Shown here: positions 1 through 8,336 of the stretch, one piece after another
Position numbering within the stretch: position 1 is the stretch's first letter
How the letters are laid out: the number at the start of each line of letters is the position of its first letter
Assembly: GCF_023913515.1 (NCBI RefSeq)
Contig: NZ_CP099391.1
Span: 2,976,001 to 3,040,000 of the forward strand
From: Natronococcus sp. CG52
GTDB taxonomy: Archaea; Halobacteriota; Halobacteria; Halobacteriales; Natrialbaceae
Direction: 5' to 3'
DNA: 64,000 bases
Translations under genes and position numbers: made by a program
The notes under the pieces: model-generated
The model's database searches: none
The model's input: only the letters and a program-made list of their open reading frames with translations
What the model was told of the DNA's origin: nothing

Positions 1-1
1 C

Positions 2-466
2 GACCAGATCGCGGTGATGAACGACGGCCACGTCGAACAGCTCGGCACCGCGACGGAGATATACGAACAACCCGAGACGGAGTTCGTCGCCGACTTCATC
101 GGCGAGACGAACCTCGTCCGGGGCAGCTACGTCGAGACCGACGACGGCGCGGTACTCGAGGCGAACGGTCTCTCCTTTGCCGTCTCTCGCGACGCGGAAG
201 CGGCGGCGTCGAACGGTGCCTCGTTCGCGATCCGCCCGGAGAAGATCCGTCTCGGCGACGACGCCCGCGGGCAGGACAACGAGTTCGAGGGCGAAGTGAT
301 CGAAGAGATCTACAAGGGGAACCTCGGAAAGTTCGTCGTCCGTCTCGAGAACGGCCAGCGACTCACGATCGACATGCAGATCCGCGACCAGGGGGCCTAC
401 CGGTCGACCGGAGAGACGATCCGCGTCGGCTGGTCCCGGGAGAACGCGGTCGTCCTGACGGAGTAA
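2..466 (+). CDS. ABC transporter ATP-binding protein, C-terminal part (partial)
   Basis: This is the 3' end of a gene that starts before the window; the frame is open from base 2. The first residues (DQIAVMNDGHVEQLG, then EIYEQPETEFVADFIGETN) are the segment after the switch-His of the nucleotide-binding domain in PotA/MalK-type importer ATPases. About 110 residues of TOBE-like regulatory domain follow, including FAIRPEKIRLG. The protein energises a solute importer at the cytoplasmic face. The linker resembles spermidine/putrescine or iron-type ATPases, but the substrate cannot be decided here. The next gene, an aldehyde dehydrogenase, starts 20 nt downstream, so uptake and oxidation of an amine-type substrate is plausible but inferred. 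Confidence 0.85.
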   Translation, partial: DQIAVMNDGHVEQLGTATEIYEQPETEFVADFIGETNLVRGSYVETDDGAVLEANGLSFAVSRDAEAAASNGASFAIRPEKIRLGDDARGQDNEFEGEVIEEIYKGNLGKFVVRLENGQRLTIDMQIRDQGAYRSTGETIRVGWSRENAVVLTE

Positions 467-486
467 TTCGACGCGCTTTGGTATCC

Positions 487-2004
487 ATGAGCTCAGACAC
501 GTACGACGATACGATCGAACGGAACCACGACCGAGCGATCGACGACGCGAACGCGGATCGAACGTTCGAGTCGTGGATCGACGGCGAATCAGCACCCGCA
601 ACGAGCGGCGAACGGATCGACGTGCGGGATCCAGCGGTCGACGAACCGATCACGCAGGTTCCCCGCGGCGACGACGCGGACGTCGACGCCGCGATCACCG
701 CCGCTCGAGAAGCGTTCGACGACGAGTGGCGCGAGACGACGGCGAGCGACCGGGCCGGCCGGCTCCGCGCGTGGGTCGACCGGATGCGCGAGCACGTCGA
801 CGAACTCGCCCTCCTCGAGAGCCTCGAGGTCGGAAAGCCCCTCGCACACGCGAAGGCTGACGTCGAGAACGGCTTCGGTTTCTTCGAGTACTACGCCAGG
901 GTGGCCGTCGCCGAGGAGGGGACCCACGTCCCGACGGGGGCGGAGACCCACGCCTACGTCCGACGTGAGCCCTACGGTGTCGCCGGCCAGATCCTGCCGT
1001 GGAACTATCCCATCCTGCTGATGGCCTGGAAGGTCGGTGCGGCGCTGGCCGCGGGGAACGCGAGCGTCGTCAAACCCTCGGAGGAGGCGCCGCTGGCCGT
1101 TATCCGTGCCGCACAGCTCTCCGAAGGGATCCTCCCTGACGGCGTGTTGAACGTCGTTCCGGGCTACGGCGAGGAGGCCGGCGAGGCGCTGACGACCCAC
1201 CGGGAGGTCGACAAGCTCTCGTTTACGGGTTCGGTACCCGTCGGCCAGAAAATTATGCGCTCGGCCGCCGAGACGGTTTCGCCCGTCACGCTCGAACTCG
1301 GCGGTAAGAACCCCTTCATCGTCTTCCCCGACGCCGACCTCGAGGCCGCTGCCGCGTCGGCGGCGGCCGGAGGATTGTACAACGTCGGCCAGTCCTGCGA
1401 CTCCGCGTCACGGCTGATCGTCCACGAATCAGTCAAAGCGGAGTTCGTCGACCACCTGCTTGCCGAGTACGAGGGGTACGACCCCGGCGATCCGCTCGCC
1501 GAGGGGACGACGCTCGGCGCACTCTGCTTCGAGGGACAGCTCGAGAAGGTCGAAAGCTACGTCGAACTCGGCAGGGACGAGGGTGCGGCCGTGCTGACGG
1601 GGGGCGAACGGGTGAACGAGGATCTGGCGAGCGGGCTCTTCTACGAGCCGACGGTCTTCGACGACGTGACGCCGGACATGCGCCTCGCCCAGGAGGAAAT
1701 CTTCGGACCGGTCCAGATGCTACTGACGTTCGAAACGTACGAGGAGGCGATCGAGATCGCCAACGGCGTCGACTACGGACTCGTCGCGGCCGTCGCGACC
1801 AGCGACGCTTCGCTCGGCCACCGCGCAGCGGCAGACGTCCAGGCGGGCAGCGTCTGGGTCAACCAGTACTTCGGGACGGTTCCCGGGACGCCGTTCGGCG
1901 GTTACAAACGCTCCGGCGTCGGACGCGAGTGCGCCGCCGAGACGATCGGCGAGTACACCCAGAGCAAAGCAGTCAGCGTCGCTCTCGAGGAGCCCGACCT
2001 GTAG
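487..2004 (+). CDS. NAD(P)-dependent aldehyde dehydrogenase (betaine-aldehyde/aminoaldehyde type)
   Basis: A full-length ALDH of 505 residues that oxidises an aldehyde to its acid. ILPWNYPILL (Rossmann entry), VVKPSEEAPL (cofactor lysine), FTGSVPVGQ, LELGGKNP with the general base near Glu270, and GQSCDSASR with the catalytic Cys near residue 304 are all present. The ATG at 487 is preferred over the in-frame TTG at 478, which only adds two codons. It sits 20 nt after the ABC ATPase and is probably cotranscribed with it. Its overall look is closest to betaine-aldehyde or gamma-aminobutyraldehyde dehydrogenases, so a substrate from imported polyamine or betaine precursors is likely but unproven. 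Confidence 0.85.
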   Translation: MSSDTYDDTIERNHDRAIDDANADRTFESWIDGESAPATSGERIDVRDPAVDEPITQVPRGDDADVDAAITAAREAFDDEWRETTASDRAGRLRAWVDRMREHVDELALLESLEVGKPLAHAKADVENGFGFFEYYARVAVAEEGTHVPTGAETHAYVRREPYGVAGQILPWNYPILLMAWKVGAALAAGNASVVKPSEEAPLAVIRAAQLSEGILPDGVLNVVPGYGEEAGEALTTHREVDKLSFTGSVPVGQKIMRSAAETVSPVTLELGGKNPFIVFPDADLEAAAASAAAGGLYNVGQSCDSASRLIVHESVKAEFVDHLLAEYEGYDPGDPLAEGTTLGALCFEGQLEKVESYVELGRDEGAAVLTGGERVNEDLASGLFYEPTVFDDVTPDMRLAQEEIFGPVQMLLTFETYEEAIEIANGVDYGLVAAVATSDASLGHRAAADVQAGSVWVNQYFGTVPGTPFGGYKRSGVGRECAAETIGEYTQSKAVSVALEEPDL

Positions 2005-2065
2005 AAGAACGTTTCTCTCTCGACCCGGCTGCTGCCGAAAGAATTACGGATATTATCCAAAATTC

Positions 2066-2082
2066 AGAAAGATTTTTCATAC
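2066..2082 (+). promoter_or_regulatory. Probable archaeal promoter (box A) of the 2115-7765 operon
   Basis: The 110-nt gap between two aldehyde dehydrogenase genes is clearly AT-rich against its GC-rich surroundings. It contains a purine-rich run followed by TTTTTCATA about 33 nt before the ATG at 2115. That spacing suits a TATA-like box A with a very short or absent leader, as is common in haloarchaea. It suggests the second dehydrogenase starts its own transcript. Confidence 0.4.
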
Positions 2083-2114
2083 GTCCCGGTCTACGTCGTG
2101 TGAGGTCATATCTC

Positions 2115-3539
2115 ATGCGACAGCTGTACATCGACGGCGAATGGATCGACGCGGACGCCTCGACGGGCATCGACGTCGAGTCGCCGGTCGACGGAGAGGT
2201 GATCGATACCGTGCCGGCGGCGTCCGAGAGCGACGTGCGGAAGGCGGTCGAGGCCGCCCGGCGCGCACAGCGGGAACTCGAGGAGATGACCGCCTTCGAG
2301 CGGGCGGCGGTCCTCGACGAGGTAACCGACTACTTCGTCGAACACGAAGACGAGATCGCGGAGCTGATCACCCGCGAGGAGGGGAAGCCGCTCCACGAGT
2401 CCTACGACGAGACGGAGTACGTCATCGAGTCCAGCGACGACTACGCCCACGACGCCATCCGGCTTTTCGGCGACGTCGTTCCCTCGGAGTTCAGGGGCCG
2501 GTTCGCCTACACGCAGCGAGAACCCTACGGGCCGTGTGCGGTCATCAGCCCGTGGAACTTCCCGCTCGAGGTACCTGGCGGCTCGATCTACTCGGCCATC
2601 GCGACGGGCAACCCCGTCGTCTTCAAGCCGGCGGAGGAGACGCCGCTGACCGCCTACCACATCGCGAAGGCGTTCGAGCAGTCGAGCCTGCCGGACGGCG
2701 CGTTCAACCTGCTGACCGGCGCGGGTGAGACGGGTCAGTCCCTCGTGGAACACCGCGATATTCGGCTCATCGCCTTCACGGGGAGCACCGAGGTCGGCCA
2801 GGAGATCGCGAAGACGGCCGCCGACCGGAACGCGCAGTGTCTACTCGAGATGGGCGGCAAGGACCCGATCCTCGTCTTGGACGACGCGGACGTCGACCAC
2901 GCCGCCGACAGCATCGTCGCCGGCTCGAACTGGAATGCCGGCCAGGTCTGCTGTGGGACCGAACGCGTCATCACGACCGAGGGCGTCCACGACGAACTCG
3001 TCGATGCCGTCGTCGAACGAACCGAGGATCTCGCGCTCGGTGATCCGTTCGAGGAGGGCACCGACGTCGGTCCGATGGTCTCCGAACGCATCCAGTCGAA
3101 GGTCGTCGAACACGTCGACGACGCGGTCGATCAGGGGGCGACGCTGCGGACCGGCGGGGACACCGACGGCCTGTTCTTCGACCCGGCGGTCGTCGACGAC
3201 GTCTCCGAGGAGATGGCTATCGCGAGGGAGGAAACGTTCGGTCCCGTCACGCCGATCGTCCGCGCCGAGAGCTACGACGATGCGATCGAGATCGCCAACC
3301 GCTCGCAGTACGGGCTCCAGGCTGCGATCTTCACCGATTCGCTCGAGCGCGCCCACGACGCCGCCAACCGCCTGAAGGCCGGCGGCGTCTTCATCAACGA
3401 GAGCAACAACTACTGGGAGCGGTTGCTGCCGTTCGGCGGCTACGGCGAATCCGGTTCCGGGGGCCGCTACGGCAGCAAGTGGCACCTCGAGGCGATGACC
3501 CAGGTGAAGGCAGTGATGATGAACTACAGGGACTACTGA
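2115..3539 (+). CDS. Aldehyde dehydrogenase family protein (second of three)
   Basis: A 474-residue ALDH. It has INPWNFPLEV-type entry sequence (seen as SPWNFPLEV), VFKPAEETPL, FTGSTEVGQE, LLEMGGKDP with general base near Glu245, and GQVCCGTER with two adjacent cysteines, the first (near 279) expected to be the nucleophile. The ATG at 2115 opens with the usual ALDH start QLYIDGEWID; the longer open frame upstream has no family similarity. It stops one base before the next ATG, so it is coupled to the dehydrogenase at 3541. A role in oxidising the semialdehyde made by that neighbour, for example 2-aminoadipate 6-semialdehyde, is an attractive inference. Confidence 0.85.
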   Translation: MRQLYIDGEWIDADASTGIDVESPVDGEVIDTVPAASESDVRKAVEAARRAQRELEEMTAFERAAVLDEVTDYFVEHEDEIAELITREEGKPLHESYDETEYVIESSDDYAHDAIRLFGDVVPSEFRGRFAYTQREPYGPCAVISPWNFPLEVPGGSIYSAIATGNPVVFKPAEETPLTAYHIAKAFEQSSLPDGAFNLLTGAGETGQSLVEHRDIRLIAFTGSTEVGQEIAKTAADRNAQCLLEMGGKDPILVLDDADVDHAADSIVAGSNWNAGQVCCGTERVITTEGVHDELVDAVVERTEDLALGDPFEEGTDVGPMVSERIQSKVVEHVDDAVDQGATLRTGGDTDGLFFDPAVVDDVSEEMAIAREETFGPVTPIVRAESYDDAIEIANRSQYGLQAAIFTDSLERAHDAANRLKAGGVFINESNNYWERLLPFGGYGESGSGGRYGSKWHLEAMTQVKAVMMNYRDY

Positions 3540-3540
3540 G

Positions 3541-4695
3541 ATGAAGGTCACTGCACTCGGCGGTTGCGGCGCGATGGGACGGGCGACTTCCCGGGAACTG
3601 GCGGAGAACGAATCGGTCGACGAACTGCTGATCGCCGACGCGGACCCCGAGGCGGCGGCGGCGTTCGCCGCCGACCTGAAAGCGGACGAGTATACAGGCG
3701 AGATCGCGACGGCGAAGGTCGACGTTACCGACGGCGAGGCGCTCGTCGCGACGATCGACGACAGCGAGGTCGTCGCCAACGCCCTGCCGTACGCGTTCAA
3801 CATCGACGTGATGGAGGCCTGTCTCGAGGCGGACTGTCACTACCTCGACCTCGGCGGGCTCTACCACACGACCCGGGAGCAGCTCGAGCTGGACGACGCG
3901 TTCGACGAGGCGGGGCTGACGGCCGTTCTCGGCATCGGCGCGAGCCCCGGACTGACGAACGTCGCGGCCGCGCGAGGCGCTCAGCGGCTCGGTTCGGTCG
4001 AGAAGATTCACATTCGAACCGGCGCGAAAGGGGGCGGCGAGGGGTTCGCCTACTCCGCGAAGACGATCCTCGACGAGCTGACCATGGAGCCCGTGGTCTA
4101 CGAGGACGGCGAGTTCCGCACGTTAGAGCCGCTGTCGGGACGCGATACCTACGAGATGCCCGATCCCGTCGGCGAGGTAGAGGGCTTTCACAGCATCCAC
4201 TCCGAACTCGCGACGATGCCGTACACCTTCGAGGGGATCGAGACGGTGGACTTCCGGGTGGCGTTCTCGCCGGACCTCGTGAATATCTGCGACGTGCTGA
4301 TCGGCCTGAACCTCACCAGCGAGGAGCCGGTCGAGTTCGAGGGCGTCGAGACCAGCCCCCGGGAGTTCCTCGACTGGCACCTCGATCGCCAGCCCAAGCC
4401 GGGCGCCGTCGAGGAGTGGAAGTCGTTCCGGGTGGACGTCCACGGAACCGAGGACGGAGCTCCCGCCCACTACCGTTACACCGTCGTCGTCGAGTCCCGC
4501 CTCGACGACTGGGGGCTGAAGGCGACCGCCGTCTGGACGGGCGTCCCGATGGGCGTCGCGGCCGCCGCCGTCGGGCGCGGCGAGGCCCTCGAGACCGGTG
4601 CGAAACCGCCCGAGGAGGTGCTCGATCCCGAGGCCTTCATCGCCGAACTCCGCGAGCGCGACATCGCTATCGAGGAACGGCGGATCGACTCATGA
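3541..4695 (+). CDS. Saccharopine dehydrogenase / lysine 6-dehydrogenase-like oxidoreductase
   Basis: This 384-residue protein opens with a Rossmann fold (MKVTALGGCGAMGRAT) and has DADPEAAAAF at the end of beta-2. It follows the saccharopine-reductase layout: the ANALPYAFNIDVMEACLEA region, HYLDLGGLYHTT, and GIGASPGLTNVAA before a C-terminal catalytic/dimer domain. Family members make or split saccharopine or oxidatively deaminate lysine to aminoadipate semialdehyde. Genes are tightly packed: 1 nt after the preceding aldehyde dehydrogenase and an ATGA overlap with the next. With dehydrogenases on both sides, an amino-acid (lysine or diamine) degradation route is the best guess; the substrate is not readable from sequence. 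Confidence 0.75.
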   Translation: MKVTALGGCGAMGRATSRELAENESVDELLIADADPEAAAAFAADLKADEYTGEIATAKVDVTDGEALVATIDDSEVVANALPYAFNIDVMEACLEADCHYLDLGGLYHTTREQLELDDAFDEAGLTAVLGIGASPGLTNVAAARGAQRLGSVEKIHIRTGAKGGGEGFAYSAKTILDELTMEPVVYEDGEFRTLEPLSGRDTYEMPDPVGEVEGFHSIHSELATMPYTFEGIETVDFRVAFSPDLVNICDVLIGLNLTSEEPVEFEGVETSPREFLDWHLDRQPKPGAVEEWKSFRVDVHGTEDGAPAHYRYTVVVESRLDDWGLKATAVWTGVPMGVAAAAVGRGEALETGAKPPEEVLDPEAFIAELRERDIAIEERRIDS

Positions 4696-6200
4696 TCGAG
4701 GGAGGAACGCCAGCGACGCTCGAGCAACCCGTCCGGAACTACGTCGGCGCCGAGTGGCTCGAACCGACGGGTGAGGGGAGCCGGGAGGTCGTCAATCCGG
4801 CGACTGGCGAGCCGTTCACGGAGACGCCGTTCAGTTCCGACGGGGACGTCGACGCGGCCGTCGAGACCGGTCACGAAGCGTTCGAGGAGTGGCGACACCG
4901 CCCCGTCGAGGAGCGGATCCAGCCGCTGTTCGAGTTCAAGGCGTTGCTCGAGGAGCACGTCGACGATCTGGCGTCGGTGATCGTCACCGAACACGGCAAG
5001 ACGCTCGCCGAGGCCCGCGGCGAGCTACGCCGGGGGATCGAGAACGTCGAGGTCGCCTGCGGCGCGCCGACGCTCATGCAGGCGGGGACGCTCCAGCATG
5101 CCGCGCCGGGAATCGACGAGAGCGCGATCCGCCACCCGCTGGGCGTCTTCGCGGCGATTACGCCGTTTAACTTCCCCGGGATGATCCCGCTGTGGTTCCT
5201 CCCGTACGCCGTCGCGACGGGAAACGCGTTCGTCCTGAAACCCAGCGAGCGAACGCCGCTGACCGCGCGGGCGCTGATCGAACTGCTCGCCGAGACGTCG
5301 CTGCCGGACGGCGTCGTCTCGCTGATCAACGGCGGGCCGGAGACCGTCGAGCGGCTGCTGGCTCACGACGACGTCGTCGGCGCCTCCTTCGTCGGGAGCA
5401 CGCCGGTCGCGAAGTCCATCTACGAGACCGCGGCGAAACGCGGCAAGCGCGTCCAGGCCCAGGGCGGCGCGAAGAATCACGTCGTCGTCTCCGACTCGGC
5501 GAACCTCGAGTACGCCGCCGAGAAGACGATCAGTTCGGCGTTCGCCAACTCCGGACAGCGCTGTCTCGCCAACCCGATCGCCGTCGTCCACGACGACGTC
5601 TACGAGGTGTTCGCGGATCTGCTCGTCGAGCGGGCGCGCGACCTCGAGGTCGGTCCCGGCGACTACCCGGCCACCGACGTGGGTCCGCTCGTCTCCGAGG
5701 AACGCGTCGAAGCCGTCCGAGAGTACGTCGAAACCGGGGTCGAGGAGGGCGCGTCGCTCCTGCTCGACGGCCGGGGCGCCGACGTCCCGGACACCGGGTA
5801 CTACCTCGGGCCGACGATTTTCGGCGACGTGATCCGCGAGATGACGATCGCCCGCGAGGAGATCTTCGGCCCCGTCTTGGGGCTGGTGCGCGCGGAGAGC
5901 TTCGAGGCCGCCGTCGAGACGGTCAACGCGAGCCGGTACGGCAACGCCGCGAGCCTGTTCACCGAGCGCGGACGGGAGGCCCGCGAGTTCCGGACTCGCG
6001 TCGAGGCCGGCAACGTCGGGATCAACGTCGGAACGGCGGCGCCGATGGCGTTCTTCCACTTCGGCGGGCGGAAGGACTCGTTCTTCGGCGACCTCCACGG
6101 CCAGGCCGAGGACGTCGTCCGATTCTACACCGACGAGACGGTGTACATCGAGCGGTGGCCCGACGCGGAGATTGACGCCGGGGACGGTACGAACGGATGA
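4692..6200 (+). CDS. Methylmalonate-semialdehyde dehydrogenase-like (CoA-acylating) ALDH
   Basis: A 502-residue ALDH of the MmsA type. The motif that normally supplies the general-base Glu is replaced by VQAQGGAKNH, the hallmark of CoA-acylating semialdehyde dehydrogenases, and the nucleophile is in NSGQRCLA near Cys291. FNFPGMIPLWFLPYA and VLKPSERTPL are also typical. The start ATG at 4692 overlaps the previous stop (ATGA); a much longer open frame upstream is only the shadow of the neighbouring gene. MmsA converts methylmalonate or malonate semialdehyde to propionyl- or acetyl-CoA in valine, beta-alanine and inositol breakdown. Its place here suggests the pathway ends in an acyl-CoA. Confidence 0.8.
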   Translation: MIEGGTPATLEQPVRNYVGAEWLEPTGEGSREVVNPATGEPFTETPFSSDGDVDAAVETGHEAFEEWRHRPVEERIQPLFEFKALLEEHVDDLASVIVTEHGKTLAEARGELRRGIENVEVACGAPTLMQAGTLQHAAPGIDESAIRHPLGVFAAITPFNFPGMIPLWFLPYAVATGNAFVLKPSERTPLTARALIELLAETSLPDGVVSLINGGPETVERLLAHDDVVGASFVGSTPVAKSIYETAAKRGKRVQAQGGAKNHVVVSDSANLEYAAEKTISSAFANSGQRCLANPIAVVHDDVYEVFADLLVERARDLEVGPGDYPATDVGPLVSEERVEAVREYVETGVEEGASLLLDGRGADVPDTGYYLGPTIFGDVIREMTIAREEIFGPVLGLVRAESFEAAVETVNASRYGNAASLFTERGREAREFRTRVEAGNVGINVGTAAPMAFFHFGGRKDSFFGDLHGQAEDVVRFYTDETVYIERWPDAEIDAGDGTNG

Positions 6201-7765
6201 CCGTCACCGACGAACTCCTGATCCGGAGTGGGCCGATCCACGTCTTCGACGACGAGCGGACGGTCGCCGACGCCGCCCTCTTTCGCGGCGGGCGCGTCGC
6301 CGCCGTCGGTTCCACTTCCGACGTCGAACGGGCAGCGAGCGAGCCGCGGATGCTCGACCTCGAGGGACGGCCGCTCCTGCCGGGATTCAACGACGCCCAC
6401 GCCCACCTGCTCTCGGTCGGCGTCGACAGGCTGCAGGCGGACCTCGAAGCGGCGACAACTCGGGACGAAGCGCTCTCACTGCTCGCCGAGGCGGCCGACG
6501 AGACCGAGTCCGGCCGCTGGGTCGTCGGCCACAACTACGACGAGTCGACCTGGCCCGAGAGCGATCGCCGGCTGCTGACTCGCGACGACCTCGATACGGT
6601 GAGCGAGGACCACCCGATCGCCGCGGTCCGGATCGAGGGCCACACCGCGGCGGCGAACTCGCCCGCACTCGAGCGGCTGGACCTCGCGGGTCTCGAGCGC
6701 GACGTCCGAACCGACGGTACCGGGACGCCCACCGGAGTGCTCGTCGAGGACGCCGCCGGTGCCATCAAACGCGCGACGCACCCGACGGGCGAGCGCGCTC
6801 GCGAGGCGCTCTCGCTGGCGATCGACCGCGCGCACGAACTCGGGTTGACCTCGGTCCAGACCGTCGCCGGACTGACGCAGCCGACCGACGACGGCACCCC
6901 GTTGATTCGCGCGCTGTTTGCGGCCTGGCGCGAAGGAACGCTCGACCTTCGCGTGACCGCGTACCTGCACGCGAACCGAGGCGAGGCGCTGTCGGAACTC
7001 GAACTCCCGCCCGGTTTCGGCGACGACCGGCTCCGGATCGGCGGCCACAAGACGTTCTCGGACGGCTCGATCGGGGCGGGCACGGCTCAGATCTACGAGT
7101 CGTACGCGAGCGGCGAGGGCGGCGGCGAGTGGGTGATGGACCTCGAGCGCCTCGAGACGATCTTCGCGGCCGCCGCAGCGGCCGACCAGCAGGTCGCGAC
7201 ACACGCGCTCGGCGGACGTGCCGTCGACGAGATTCTGGACCGGTACGAGGCCGTCCTCGACGGCTACGCGGTCGACCCGCGGCTCCGCCTCGAGCACGTC
7301 GAACTCGCGACCGACGAGGCGCTCGAACGGATGGCCGAACTGGGTATCGTCGCGAGCATGCAGCCGAACTTCCTGCAGTGGGACGGCGACGGCGGCGCCT
7401 ACGAAACCGCGCTCGAGCCGTCACGCCGGGGCGAGAACAACCGGTTCCGGGACGTCCTCGACGCCGGCGTCCCGCTGGCGTTCGGAAGCGACACGATGCC
7501 GATGGGACCGCTGTACGGGATCCACCACGCCGTGAACGCCGAGAGCGAGCATCAGCGCCTGTCCGTCGACGAGGCCGTCACCGCGTACACGCGTGGCGCG
7601 GCCCACGCGGAGCACGTGGAAGATCGGAAGGGAACACTCGAGCCGGGAATGCTCGCCGACGCGGTCGTGCTCGAGGACGATCCGTTCGAGCACCCGTCGG
7701 CGATCGCGGACATCGGCGTTGAGAAGACGATCGTCGGCGGGTCCGTCGTCTACGAGCGCGACTGA
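6197..7765 (+). CDS. YtcJ-type amidohydrolase (amidohydrolase 3 family)
   Basis: A 522-residue metal-dependent amidohydrolase. The beta-1 HxH motif (FNDAHAHLL), GGHKTFSDGSIGAGTA, a later metal His in VATHALGGRAVD, another in LRLEHVELA, and the metal Asp in AFGSDTMPMGP follow the YtcJ/exoenzyme-regulatory family in order. The N-terminal about 60 residues form the small beta-sandwich that closes again at the C-terminus. It overlaps the previous gene by ATGA and ends the five-gene cluster. Its 3' end overlaps the converging phosphatase-like gene by 16 nt. It likely hydrolyses an amide or imide to feed the dehydrogenases; the exact substrate is unknown. Confidence 0.75.
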   Translation: MTVTDELLIRSGPIHVFDDERTVADAALFRGGRVAAVGSTSDVERAASEPRMLDLEGRPLLPGFNDAHAHLLSVGVDRLQADLEAATTRDEALSLLAEAADETESGRWVVGHNYDESTWPESDRRLLTRDDLDTVSEDHPIAAVRIEGHTAAANSPALERLDLAGLERDVRTDGTGTPTGVLVEDAAGAIKRATHPTGERAREALSLAIDRAHELGLTSVQTVAGLTQPTDDGTPLIRALFAAWREGTLDLRVTAYLHANRGEALSELELPPGFGDDRLRIGGHKTFSDGSIGAGTAQIYESYASGEGGGEWVMDLERLETIFAAAAAADQQVATHALGGRAVDEILDRYEAVLDGYAVDPRLRLEHVELATDEALERMAELGIVASMQPNFLQWDGDGGAYETALEPSRRGENNRFRDVLDAGVPLAFGSDTMPMGPLYGIHHAVNAESEHQRLSVDEAVTAYTRGAAHAEHVEDRKGTLEPGMLADAVVLEDDPFEHPSAIADIGVEKTIVGGSVVYERD

Positions 7766-8193
7766 GACCCGTCGCGCTCGGCCTCGATCTCGTCGAACAG
7801 CGCTTCGACGCGCCCCTTCACGTCCTCGCGAATCTCGCGGACCGTCTCGAGGTCCCGTCCGTGCGGATCCTCCAGATCCCAGTCGCGGACGTCGGTGTCG
7901 GCGTCGAGTTCGAGCGTCGAACAACCCATCGTCGCGACGTAGTCGCAGGCCTCGAGTTCCCCGTCGGTGATCTCCCGGGGCGTCCGATCCGAGAGGTCGA
8001 ACCCCTCCTCGCGCATCGCCTCGCGGACGACGTCGTGAACCGACTCCGCCGGGCGGGTGCCGCCCGAGCGGATCTCGACGGTGTCAGCGAGGTCGCGGGC
8101 CTCGCGCTCGCGCTCGGCGTAGGCGGTCGCCATCTGGCTCCGGCCGGCGTTCTGGACGCACACCATCGCGACGCGGGTCGTTTCGACTGTCAT
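7750..8193 (-). CDS. Low-molecular-weight phosphatase family protein (ArsC-like)
   Basis: A 147-residue LMW-PTP fold protein. The P-loop CVQNAGRS (Cys12 to Arg18) sits right after beta-1, and the acid Asp is in WDLEDPHG near residue 111. The same fold serves protein-tyrosine phosphatases and thioredoxin-coupled arsenate reductases; the haloarchaeal versions are usually named ArsC-like. The ATG at 8193 is chosen because a longer reading would add 34 unrelated residues. It converges on and overlaps the amidohydrolase by 16 nt and diverges from chrA with 143 nt between them. A metal/metalloid resistance role is suggested by that neighbour, not proven. Confidence 0.75.
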   Translation of the reverse strand: MTVETTRVAMVCVQNAGRSQMATAYAEREREARDLADTVEIRSGGTRPAESVHDVVREAMREEGFDLSDRTPREITDGELEACDYVATMGCSTLELDADTDVRDWDLEDPHGRDLETVREIREDVKGRVEALFDEIEAERDGSQSRS

Positions 8194-8336
8194 AGCTGAT
8201 AGAAGTCGAAGTCGGTACCTAACGGTTCGTATGTGTGCTCGTGTGAGGTAGATAGTCACGGATACCGGTGCTCGTTTTTCGAGTATTCCCATCACCGTAC
8301 GAACGTTTATCTGCTAACACTTCGCAACTCGAGGTA

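Noticed and set aside
1929-2114. N-terminal extension of the second aldehyde dehydrogenase
   Set aside because: It overlaps the previous gene and an AT-rich promoter-like gap; ALDH similarity begins at the ATG at 2115.
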